A DNA stretch of 8,179 nucleotides from contig JAMPYH010000106.1 of the NCBI GenBank assembly GCA_023700785.1, positions 1 through 8,179 of the forward strand. Direction: 5' to 3'. The notes under the pieces are model-generated. The model was not told the origin of the DNA. It ran no database searches and saw nothing but the letters and a program-made list of their open reading frames with translations. This document shows, piece by piece, positions 1 through 6,192 of the stretch. How positions within the stretch are numbered: position 1 is the stretch's first letter; each line of letters opens with the position of its first letter. Position numbers and translations under genes: made by a program. This DNA comes from Candidatus Zixiibacteriota bacterium (lineage in GTDB: Bacteria > Zixibacteria > MSB-5A5 > GN15 > FEB-12).

Positions 1-1509
1 GCTCCTGAGTACGCCGCGTCGCACTATGTCGGACTGTTATCGGAGAATCGACCCGAGTGGCCGATCGCGTATCTGGCGATCCTCGCGGCGGGAAAAACAG
101 TCGTGCCGATCGATGCCAACTACAAATCGACAGAGATAGCCTACATCGTCTCCGACGCCAAGCTCGACGTTATCTTTCTCTCCGGAAGATTTGAGCAGAC
201 CATCCGTGATCTGTTTCCGGCGGTTCGTCAGTTCTCCTTTGAGCCGGATTCGACCAAGAGCTGGCGGCAACTTCAGCGTGAGCCGCTTTTGACCTTTGCT
301 TCGCCGGCATGTGACCTCGCGGTCTTGATCTACACGTCGGGGACCACCGGCGCGCCCAAGACGGTTCAATTGACCCATCGAAATCTGCTCTGTAATCTCT
401 CCGATGTAGAACTGGCGCTGGAGTTCGGTACCCAAGATGTTTTTCTCTCGGTGTTGCCGTTGCATCATACTTTTGAGGCTACCTGCGGATTCCTGACCCC
501 GTTAATGTCCGGTTGTACGGTCGTTTACGCGCGGTCACTGAAGTCGAAAGAAATTCTTGAAGATCTCGCGCTTAATTCCGTCTCGATCATGTGCGGCGTT
601 CCGTTGCTCTATGAGAAAATGCACGCTACTATCATGAGGCGGATTCAGGAGGCGCCGTTGCACCGGCGGCTCCTGTTCAAGACCATTTATTTTGTCTCAT
701 CTCTCGGCTGGAAAGTAGGTCAGATGCGTTGGGGCAGAACATTGTTCCGATCCCTGCGGAAGCGTGCGGGGTTGCATACGTTGCGCATGCTGGTATCCGG
801 CGGCGCGCCACTTCCGCCATCGATCGCGCGCTTCTTCAACCTGATCGGGATCGATTTCCTGCAGGGATACGGCATGACCGAAGCTTCCCCGGTGATCTCG
901 GTCAATCGCCCCGATAATATCCAGTTCGGTTCGGTCGGCTCGCCGATCGGCAAGCTCGAGGTCAGGATCGACCAGCCGGACGAGTCAGGCGTCGGCGAGA
1001 TCCTGGTGCGCGGGGATTCCGTTACGCCGGGTTATCTGCGCAACCCGGAACTTTCCGCCGAGCTGCTCGCCAGTGGCTGGCTCCATACCGGCGACCTGGG
1101 AAGATTTAGGAACGGCCATCTCTGGATCACCGGGCGGCGCAAAAACCTGATCATCTCCGCGGCCGGGAAAAATATCTATCCGGAGGAACTCGAGGAAAAA
1201 CTTCTCGGGTCGCCGTATGTTACAGAGGCGCTGGTTTTCGGACGGAAAAAAGACGCTAAGCAGGGGGAGGAAGTTCGCGCGATGATCTTTCCCGATCTGG
1301 AGCAGTTCAAACTTGAGTACGGCATTGATCCGGCGCATCCTGACCTGGCGAAGGTCAATGACGTGCTGGGCGAAGTGGTGAGGCAGATCAACCAGCATGT
1401 CGCCGATTACAAGCGCATTGCGGGGTTCGAGGTGACTCTTCAGGAGTTTGAGAAAACCTCGACCAAGAAGATCAAGCGGTTTATCTACAGTCAGCCGGCG
1501 AAAGGCTGA
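1..1509 (+). CDS. AMP-dependent long-chain acyl-CoA synthetase, 5' truncated by window edge
   Basis: Activates a carboxylic acid, probably a long-chain fatty acid, with ATP to an acyl-adenylate and transfers it to CoA. The frame is open from base 1 and already reads family sequence (GLLSENRPEW), so the gene begins upstream; the GTG at 103 is internal. 502 codons are visible. Numbering from base 1, the ATP-binding loop YTSGTTGAPK is at 111-120, the adenylate-binding GYGMTE at 289-294, the HTGD motif with the ribose-binding Asp at 362-365, the hinge GRRKN at 378-382 followed by GKNIYPEELE, and the C-terminal catalytic lysine motif (KTSTKKIKR) at 485-493, with K490 the likely adenylation lysine. 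The usual Gly before that Lys is Lys here. Motifs fit the FAA1/FadD-type branch; an acyl-ACP synthetase or another acid substrate cannot be excluded. mtnA follows after 23 bases, so co-transcription is plausible. Confidence 0.93.
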   Translation, partial: APEYAASHYVGLLSENRPEWPIAYLAILAAGKTVVPIDANYKSTEIAYIVSDAKLDVIFLSGRFEQTIRDLFPAVRQFSFEPDSTKSWRQLQREPLLTFASPACDLAVLIYTSGTTGAPKTVQLTHRNLLCNLSDVELALEFGTQDVFLSVLPLHHTFEATCGFLTPLMSGCTVVYARSLKSKEILEDLALNSVSIMCGVPLLYEKMHATIMRRIQEAPLHRRLLFKTIYFVSSLGWKVGQMRWGRTLFRSLRKRAGLHTLRMLVSGGAPLPPSIARFFNLIGIDFLQGYGMTEASPVISVNRPDNIQFGSVGSPIGKLEVRIDQPDESGVGEILVRGDSVTPGYLRNPELSAELLASGWLHTGDLGRFRNGHLWITGRRKNLIISAAGKNIYPEELEEKLLGSPYVTEALVFGRKKDAKQGEEVRAMIFPDLEQFKLEYGIDPAHPDLAKVNDVLGEVVRQINQHVADYKRIAGFEVTLQEFEKTSTKKIKRFIYSQPAKG

Positions 1510-1532
1510 CCAGAAGGAACGACCAGTTTAAC

Positions 1533-2540
1533 ATGCAGATACAGTCGATCGCCCGGGTCGGCGATGGAGTTCGACTCCTCGACCAGACCAGACTCCCCAC
1601 CGAGGTCATCTACAGAGAATTGACCGACTATCGCGACGTGATCGTTGCCATTAAAAGGCTGGAGGTTCGGGGAGCGCCGGCGATCGGCATCGCCGCCGCG
1701 TATGCGCTGGCCATGGCCGCGGGTCAACAATCGAAGTACAATCGCGAGATTTTTCATCAGCTGGCCGGCGAGATTAAGAGCGCTCGCCCAACCGCGGTCA
1801 ATCTTATGTGGGCGATCGACCGGCTGGTTGCCAAAGTGGAGGCATCGAAGGCATCATCACCTGAAACTATTACTTCGCTTCTCTGGAAGGAAGCGGAAGT
1901 GATTCATGACGAAGATCGCGAACTCTGCCGAAGGATCGGCGAATACGGCGCGAGTCTAATTAATGACGGCGACATCATCCTGACCCACTGCAATACCGGC
2001 GCGCTCGCCACCGGCGGGATCGGCACCGCGCTTGGCGCGATCTATACCGCGCATGAACAAGGAAAGCGGATCGCGGTTTACGCCGATGAAACCCGTCCGC
2101 TCCTTCAAGGGGCCCGCTTAACCGCCTGGGAGCTTCAACAGGCAGGGATCGATGTCACCCTCATTTCCGACAATATGGCAGGCATGTTGATGAAGCAAAA
2201 GAAGATCTCCTCCTGTTTTGTCGGCGCGGATCGGATCGCGAAGAATGGCGATGCCGCCAACAAGATCGGCACCTATTCTGTCGCCGTCCTGGCGGCGCAT
2301 CACAACATCCCGTTTTATGTCGCCGCCCCTTATTCCACCTTTGATGACAACACGCCGGACGGTGCGGCCATCATTATTGAGGAAAGAGGGGCGGGGGAGA
2401 TCATCAATGGTTTCGGCAGGCAGACAGCCCCGGAGAATGTCAGGGTGTACAACCCCGCTTTCGACGTTACCCCATTTGACTTGATCACCGGATATATCAC
2501 CGATCGCGGCATCCGCCCGGGCGGCCGGGAACCGGAATGA
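1533..2540 (+). CDS. mtnA: S-methyl-5-thioribose-1-phosphate isomerase
   Basis: Isomerises 5-methylthioribose-1-phosphate to methylthioribulose-1-phosphate in the cytosolic methionine salvage pathway, which recycles the methylthioadenosine left by polyamine synthesis and other SAM-consuming reactions. The 335-residue length is normal. Visible family motifs are RGAPAIGIAAAYA near residues 47-59, the catalytic-cysteine motif THCNTGALATGG with Cys153, the YADETRPLLQGARLTAWEL block near 180-200, DNMAGMLM, and GADRI with the catalytic Asp233. The Cys and Asp match the two residues known to be essential in bacterial MtnA. The fold is shared with eIF2B alpha-type subunits, but the Cys and Asp motifs favour the isomerase. 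ATG 1533 is chosen because a purine-rich stretch (AGAAGGAA, about 1512-1519) precedes it, though spacing is rather long, and the protein starts like its relatives. No other methionine-salvage gene is in the window. Confidence 0.96.
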   Translation: MQIQSIARVGDGVRLLDQTRLPTEVIYRELTDYRDVIVAIKRLEVRGAPAIGIAAAYALAMAAGQQSKYNREIFHQLAGEIKSARPTAVNLMWAIDRLVAKVEASKASSPETITSLLWKEAEVIHDEDRELCRRIGEYGASLINDGDIILTHCNTGALATGGIGTALGAIYTAHEQGKRIAVYADETRPLLQGARLTAWELQQAGIDVTLISDNMAGMLMKQKKISSCFVGADRIAKNGDAANKIGTYSVAVLAAHHNIPFYVAAPYSTFDDNTPDGAAIIIEERGAGEIINGFGRQTAPENVRVYNPAFDVTPFDLITGYITDRGIRPGGREPE

Positions 2541-2598
2541 ATCCAGGCCGGCACTGTGATCCGGAAATAGACGACTGGAATCGACTATTACATATGCC

Positions 2599-2604
2599 GA
2601 TAAT
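2599..2604 (+). promoter_or_regulatory. Possible -10 element upstream of the SprT-like gene
   Basis: GATAAT matches the TATAAT consensus at five of six positions and lies in the 78-base mtnA to sprT-like gap. The sequence 16-18 bases upstream (around CTGGAAT, 2575-2581) matches TTGACA poorly, at only three of six positions. It may be a weak promoter or a chance match; the gene could equally be read through from mtnA. Confidence 0.2.
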
Positions 2605-2636
2605 TGGGGTAACGGGAGGTGTCTGACAGTACCGGT

Positions 2637-3245
2637 ATGAAGCAGAAGAAGACCAGGCTACGAGCGATATCGCTGAATTACGACTTGTTTCAACATGAAA
2701 CATTAAGGCCGCCCGCGCCGGCGACCCTTTATACCAAGATCCTCCAGGATGCCGCCCGCCCATTGCCGATCGTGACTCCGCCCGTCAAGCTGCCGGGCCA
2801 ATCATTGCCAACGATTGCCGAACTGTATCGCATCTTCGACGAACTGAACTGGCTCTATTGGAGTGGCAAACTTCCCTCGGTGACGATCAAGTACTCCAAG
2901 CGGATGCTCTCAGCAGGCTCCTATACGCCAAGTTCAAAGCTGATAAAGCTGGGGCAGAAGTACCACCAGCTTTTTCCCCATGAGTTGGTCGATACGCTGA
3001 AGCATGAGATGATCCACATCCTGCACTACTATCATGACGCGAAATTCAAAGCCGAGGCGGAGCGGGTAGGTACATCGATCAAGGCGACCTACCATCCGTC
3101 GCTGCAACGTCCACCGAAATTCGTTTACGAGTGCCCGAAATGCCGCCGCGAGTACCCCCGCCATAAGCGGATGCGGATGCATTCCTGCGGATCCTGCTCC
3201 GGGCGTCGTTTTGATATCCGCTACAAGCTTCGCTTGAAGAAGTAG
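2637..3245 (+). CDS. SprT-like zinc metalloprotease domain protein with C-terminal zinc ribbon
   Basis: A SprT-family protein of 202 residues from ATG 2637. An N-terminal basic and proline-rich stretch of about 60 residues has no motif I recognise. The SprT-like domain follows, with the zinc-binding HEMIH at residues 123-127 and a likely third ligand His133 (HD..F, matching the family HGxxF/W site). A C-terminal zinc ribbon has Cys pairs at 166/169 (CPKC) and 184/187 (CGSC). The family includes eukaryotic Spartan, which cleaves DNA-protein crosslinks; the role of bacterial SprT proteins is poorly defined, so a DNA-repair role here is inference. Start choice: an in-frame GTG at 2619 would add six residues, but it overlaps the only Shine-Dalgarno-like GGGAGG (2614-2619) and so could not use it. 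ATG 2637 has that site 17 bases upstream, which is long, so the start remains uncertain. The C-terminus is strongly basic, consistent with nucleic-acid contact. Confidence 0.85.
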   Translation: MKQKKTRLRAISLNYDLFQHETLRPPAPATLYTKILQDAARPLPIVTPPVKLPGQSLPTIAELYRIFDELNWLYWSGKLPSVTIKYSKRMLSAGSYTPSSKLIKLGQKYHQLFPHELVDTLKHEMIHILHYYHDAKFKAEAERVGTSIKATYHPSLQRPPKFVYECPKCRREYPRHKRMRMHSCGSCSGRRFDIRYKLRLKK

Positions 3246-3338
3246 TCCAGTCCAATCTCGAATCACCACTCAGGTTCTTAACTCGTTGGTATCAAGCAAT
3301 ATACGCTAGCCTCGCCGGGTCTTGTTCGAGTGCAGTTC

Positions 3339-3358
3339 ACACAGGCACCGGCCTGTGT
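3339..3358. repeat. 8-bp inverted repeat downstream of the SprT-like gene
   Basis: ACACAGGC (3339-3346) and GCCTGTGT (3351-3358) are perfect complements around a 4-base ACCG loop. A short TTTT occurs only 7 bases later (3365-3368), so this is not a good intrinsic terminator. It could be a weak terminator for the preceding genes, an mRNA 3'-end stabiliser, or a protein-binding dyad. The rest of 3246-3473 shows no gene or tRNA that I can support. Confidence 0.4.
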
Positions 3359-3473
3359 CAGCAATTTTCGGATCCGGTCCTGAAGTCGCTAACTTTTTGC
3401 GTCTAATGCCGTTACATTATGAATCATGGGTCACCATAGGTTGTACGGTGGATAAAAAAGTCTGACGGACAGC

Positions 3474-3501
3474 TTGACATTTGCGGTCGGGCCATTATAC
3501 T
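3474..3501 (+). promoter_or_regulatory. Sigma70-type promoter of the rplM-rpsI-rpsB-tsf-pyrH-frr operon
   Basis: A perfect -35 box TTGACA (3474-3479) is followed after 16 bases by TATACT (3496-3501), five of six matches to the -10 consensus. Transcription should start near 3508, leaving a leader of about 45 bases before the rplM ATG. A very good -35, a good -10 and a position directly before a ribosomal protein operon make this the best-supported promoter in the window. Confidence 0.8.
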
Positions 3502-3512
3502 TATGGTCTTTT

Positions 3513-3535
3513 GTTTTAGGGAAATCCCGGAAAAC
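3513..3535 (+). promoter_or_regulatory. Possible leader hairpin in the rplM 5' UTR
   Basis: GTTTT (3513-3517) can pair with AAAAC (3531-3535), enclosing GGG (3519-3521) paired with CCC (3526-3528) over an AAAT loop; a single A and a GG form the asymmetric internal loop. It occupies about half of the predicted 45-base leader. L13 represses its own operon in some bacteria, so a leader structure is a reasonable candidate regulatory site, but the stem is weak and could be chance. Confidence 0.25.
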
Positions 3536-3552
3536 TCTAGGGTTGGAAGAAG

Positions 3553-3987
3553 ATGAAGACATTTTTGCCGAAAATTGACCCAGCCAACAGGCGGTGGTTT
3601 ATCGTGGATCTCGGTGGCGTGACACTTGGTCGTGCCGCTGTTCAGGTCGCCTCGGTTCTTCGTGGCAAGACCAAACCGATATTCACTCCGCACATTGACA
3701 CCGGCGACCACGTGATCGCGGTAAACGCTTCGGGTCTTCGAGTCAGCGGCGCCAGCAAGCCGCAGCAGTTGACGTACTACCGCTATACCGGCTATCCGGG
3801 CGGATTGCGCGCGACCACCTACGAAGAGCAGATGCGCAAGAAGCCGCAGGATACATTCTCGCACGCTGTCTGGCGGATGATGCCCAAGACCAAACTGGGT
3901 CGCAAGCAGTTCGCGAAACTGCACGTCTATGCCGGTACGGAACATCCGCACCGCGCTCAGAAACCGGAAAAGTTGGACCTTAAGTAA
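3553..3987 (+). CDS. rplM: 50S ribosomal protein L13
   Basis: A large-subunit protein that binds 23S rRNA early in 50S assembly. The 144 residues match the usual bacterial length of about 142-145. Recognisable features are the N-terminal RRWFIVD (13-19), LGR in the following strand region, the TGDHVIAVNA block around residues 50-60, the TYYRYTGYPGG segment, the MMPKTKLGRK motif from 109, and the C-terminal HVYAGTEHPH block at 124-133. It is first in the operon, about 45 bases from the predicted transcription start. A GGAAGAAG stretch (3545-3552) immediately precedes the ATG; spacing is short, but no other start fits the family N-terminus. rpsI follows after 9 bases, the near-universal bacterial L13-S9 pair. 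Confidence 0.98.
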   Translation: MKTFLPKIDPANRRWFIVDLGGVTLGRAAVQVASVLRGKTKPIFTPHIDTGDHVIAVNASGLRVSGASKPQQLTYYRYTGYPGGLRATTYEEQMRKKPQDTFSHAVWRMMPKTKLGRKQFAKLHVYAGTEHPHRAQKPEKLDLK

Positions 3988-3996
3988 AGCCAGGTT

Positions 3997-4389
3997 ATGG
4001 AACAAAACAATTTTGGAGCAACGGGACGGCGCAAAGAAGCGGTCGCTCGCGTGCAGATGACCCCGGGCAAAGGGGCATTTACTGTCAATGAACTCCCGAT
4101 CCTCGACTACCTCCAGCGTGAAATGCTGGTCAGTCTGGCCCAGGGACCGCTCGTTCTGACTGAGATGCTCGGACGCCTCGACATCGTCTGCCACGCCAGC
4201 GGTGGCGGGAAAGCCGGCCAGGCAGACGCCATTCGTCTGGCGGTCAGCCGCGCGCTCACGCTGCTGAATCCGGATCTTCGCAAGCCGCTTCACGCGAAAG
4301 GCATGATGACCCGCGATCCGCGCCAGGTGGAACGTAAGAAATACGGCCGCCCGAAAGCTCGTAAGCGCTTCCAGTACTCGAAGCGATAA
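3997..4389 (+). CDS. rpsI: 30S ribosomal protein S9
   Basis: A small-subunit head protein whose C-terminal tail reaches the P-site tRNA anticodon region. Its 130 residues match the family. Visible motifs are FGATGRRKEAVARV from residue 6, the GGGKAGQADAIR block at 69-80, the KPLHAKGMMTRDPR segment, and the very basic tail ending RKRFQYSKR, whose terminal KR is the conserved P-site contact. It starts 9 bases after the rplM stop with only a weak AGG before the ATG, so translation is probably coupled to rplM. A 134-base spacer follows before rpsB, the longest gap in the operon. Confidence 0.98.
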   Translation: MEQNNFGATGRRKEAVARVQMTPGKGAFTVNELPILDYLQREMLVSLAQGPLVLTEMLGRLDIVCHASGGGKAGQADAIRLAVSRALTLLNPDLRKPLHAKGMMTRDPRQVERKKYGRPKARKRFQYSKR

Positions 4390-4398
4390 AAATGACCA

Positions 4399-4420
4399 TC
4401 CCTCGCCTTCGGGCGAGGGA
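4399..4420 (+). repeat. 9-bp stem-loop with UUCG tetraloop in the rpsI-rpsB spacer
   Basis: TCCCTCGCC (4399-4407) pairs perfectly with GGCGAGGGA (4412-4420) around TTCG (4408-4411), giving the exceptionally stable C(UUCG)G tetraloop. It starts 9 bases after the rpsI stop. The sequence that follows (AATAAACAATCCC) has no T tract, so it does not look like an intrinsic terminator. More likely roles are protection or processing of the rplM-rpsI message end, partial attenuation, or part of a palindromic repeat. Confidence 0.7.
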
Positions 4421-4443
4421 AATAAACAATCCCGGCCGACCTG

Positions 4444-4495
4444 CTGGATGGTCCCACCGCTACGGGACCCAGACAGGGATGACGCCGGGGTGACG
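4444..4495 (+). repeat. Possible degenerate REP-type palindromic element
   Basis: GGTCCC (4450-4455) pairs with GGGACC (4464-4469) over an 8-base loop. CTGGAT stands just before it, and GGGATGACG plus a second GGGGTGACG (ending 4495) just after. This CTGGAT, palindrome, ATGACG layout recalls interspersed palindromic repeats found in many bacterial genomes. The resemblance is from memory and only one copy is visible, so repeat status is inferred. Confidence 0.35.
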
Positions 4496-4523
4496 TACAA
4501 CCAGTATCTCCACAAGGGATCAC

Positions 4524-5300
4524 ATGATCACACCGAAACTGCGCGAGTTCCTCGAGGCGGGGGTGCACTTTGGGCACCAGACGCGTCGCTGGAACCCCAA
4601 GATGAAGCCGTTTATTTTCGCGGCTCGCAATGGCATTTACATCATTGACCTGCAAAAGACGATCAACGCTCTCGAACAGGCCAAAAAGAAAGTCCGCGAG
4701 GTTGTCTCCGCCGGACGTCCGATCCTCTTTGTCGGCACCAAAAAGCAGGCCCGCGAGGTCATCCTTGAACTCGCTCCCCGTTGTAACGGCTTTTATGTCA
4801 CCGAGCGGTGGTTGGGCGGCATGCTGACCAACTTCAACACCATCAAAAACTCGATCAAAAAGCTCAAAGATATCGAGCGGATGCGCGAAGACGGCACCTA
4901 CGAGAAGTTCACCAAGAAGGAACGCTCGCGCATGGACGGCGAAGCCGAAAAGCTCAACGAGATCCTCTCCGGCATTAAAGAGATGAACCATCTCCCGGGG
5001 CTGGTTGTGATCGTTGACGCCAAGAAAGAGAAGATCGCGGTGGCCGAGTGCCGTAAACTTGGCATTCCGATCATCGCCATCCTCGACACCAACGCTGACC
5101 CGGATCCGATCGACTTTCCGATCGCCGGCAATGACGACGCGATCAAGTCGATCCGCGTCCTGCTTAATGAGCTGGTCGATTCCGCCGCTGACGCCATGGG
5201 CTCGATGCCCCGGATCGGCGATATCGACACCGACCGCGCCATGCCGCTCCGTACGTACGTCTCTGAAGAAGAGAGCGGGCAGCGAAAGAGCGCGGAGTAA
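4524..5300 (+). CDS. rpsB: 30S ribosomal protein S2
   Basis: A late-assembling small-subunit protein that binds near S1 on the 30S solvent side. Its 258 residues are typical. Motifs include GVHFGHQTRRWNPKM from residue 13, NGIYIIDLQKT, FVGTKKQA from 69, ERWLGGMLTNF at 94-104, LPGLVVIVDAKKE, and ILDTNADPDPIDFPIAGNDD with DTNADP at 188-193. The charged tail after about residue 222 is variable in the family. AAGGGA (4514-4519) precedes ATG 4524, and the N-terminus matches homologues exactly. A nearby overlapping frame starting at 4448 is a shadow. rpsB-tsf adjacency is almost universal in bacteria; tsf begins 19 bases after the stop. E. coli S2 represses its own rpsB-tsf message, but no such site can be identified here. 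Confidence 0.98.
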   Translation: MITPKLREFLEAGVHFGHQTRRWNPKMKPFIFAARNGIYIIDLQKTINALEQAKKKVREVVSAGRPILFVGTKKQAREVILELAPRCNGFYVTERWLGGMLTNFNTIKNSIKKLKDIERMREDGTYEKFTKKERSRMDGEAEKLNEILSGIKEMNHLPGLVVIVDAKKEKIAVAECRKLGIPIIAILDTNADPDPIDFPIAGNDDAIKSIRVLLNELVDSAADAMGSMPRIGDIDTDRAMPLRTYVSEEESGQRKSAE

Positions 5301-5319
5301 AGAGTAAGGAATTGGGATA

Positions 5320-6189
5320 ATGGAAATAACTGCACAACAAGTCAAAGAACTGCGTGAGAAGACCGGCGCCGGCATGATGGATTGCAAGAAGGCGCTGGCC
5401 GAGACGCAGGGGGACGTCGAGAAAGCGGTGCATCTGCTCCGCGAAAAGGGGATCGCCAAAGCGGCCTCAAAAGAGGGTCGCGCCACCTCTGAAGGGACCA
5501 TCGCGTCGGTCATCACCTCCGGCGACAAGCTGGGCGTGCTGGTGGAGATCAACTGCGAGACCGATTTTGTCGCCCGCACCGATAAGTTCAAACAATTTGC
5601 CTCGGATATCGCGACCCATATCGCCGCCAAAGGGCCAAAAGATCTGGATGACCTGAATAATCAAACGATGCCCGCCCACGACAACAAGACGGTCTCTGAC
5701 TACGTCAAATCGTTCATTGGCTCGCTCGGCGAGAATACCCAGATCCGCCGCTTCACCCGGATGGAGACACCCGGTTATTTGACCACGTATATTCACCCCG
5801 GCGACAAACTGGGCGTGCTGGTGGAACTGGATGCATCCAACGGCGCCGCCGCCAAGCCGCAGTTCAAGCAGTTTGCCCGCGATATCGCGATGCAGATCGC
5901 CGCGACCTCGCCGCAGGCGGTCCGCCGCGAAGAGCTGAACCAGGAACTGCTCGCCTCCGAGCGCGATATCTATCGCAAGCAGGTGCTCAACGAAGGAAAG
6001 CCGGAGAAGATCGTGGATAAGATCGTTGACGGCAAGATGGAGAAGTATTTCACCGAAGTTGTCCTGATGGAACAGCTGTTCGTCAAGGATAACGACAAGA
6101 CGATCGCCGACCTCGTCAAAGAGACGGTCGCCGCGCTCGGTGAAAATGTCGCCATCAAACGGTTCGCTCGCTTCCGTCTGGGTGAGTAA
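5320..6189 (+). CDS. tsf: Translation elongation factor Ts
   Basis: The nucleotide-exchange factor that releases GDP from EF-Tu during elongation. At 289 residues the length is normal. An N-terminal UBA-like domain (about 1-54, with TGAGMMDCKKAL) binds EF-Tu. The core follows, with the TDFVAR signature at 81-86, whose Asp82 and Phe83 are the residues known to disturb the Mg2+ and nucleotide site of EF-Tu. The two core halves visibly repeat each other: GDKLGVLVE occurs at 68-76 and 161-169, FKQFA.DIA follows each, and LGEN is at 136-139 and 273-276. The second copy holds an insertion that includes ERDIYRKQVLNEGKPEKI. The protein ends RFRLGE, without the extra tail of E. coli EF-Ts. AAGGA (5306-5310) sits 9 bases before the ATG. 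pyrH starts 3 bases after the stop. Confidence 0.98.
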   Translation: MEITAQQVKELREKTGAGMMDCKKALAETQGDVEKAVHLLREKGIAKAASKEGRATSEGTIASVITSGDKLGVLVEINCETDFVARTDKFKQFASDIATHIAAKGPKDLDDLNNQTMPAHDNKTVSDYVKSFIGSLGENTQIRRFTRMETPGYLTTYIHPGDKLGVLVELDASNGAAAKPQFKQFARDIAMQIAATSPQAVRREELNQELLASERDIYRKQVLNEGKPEKIVDKIVDGKMEKYFTEVVLMEQLFVKDNDKTIADLVKETVAALGENVAIKRFARFRLGE

Positions 6190-6192
6190 CCA

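Noticed and set aside
103..1509. Acyl-CoA synthetase starting at the GTG at 103
   Set aside because: The frame is open from base 1 and its upstream residues already match the family, so the gene is cut by the window edge rather than starting here.
3246..3473. Possible tRNA or small RNA in the gap (a GTTCGAGTGC T-loop-like stretch)
   Set aside because: No matching acceptor, D or anticodon arms can be drawn around it.
4399..4420. UUCG hairpin as an intrinsic terminator for rplM-rpsI
   Set aside because: The sequence after the stem is A-rich and C-rich with no T tract, so the termination signature is missing.
3424..4515. 363-residue minus-strand reading frame
   Set aside because: It lies opposite rplM and rpsI, has low-complexity shadow composition and no recognisable domain; the plus-strand genes are certain.
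4290..5630. 446-residue minus-strand reading frame
   Set aside because: Antisense shadow of rpsI, rpsB and tsf; long only because high-GC codon bias suppresses stops.
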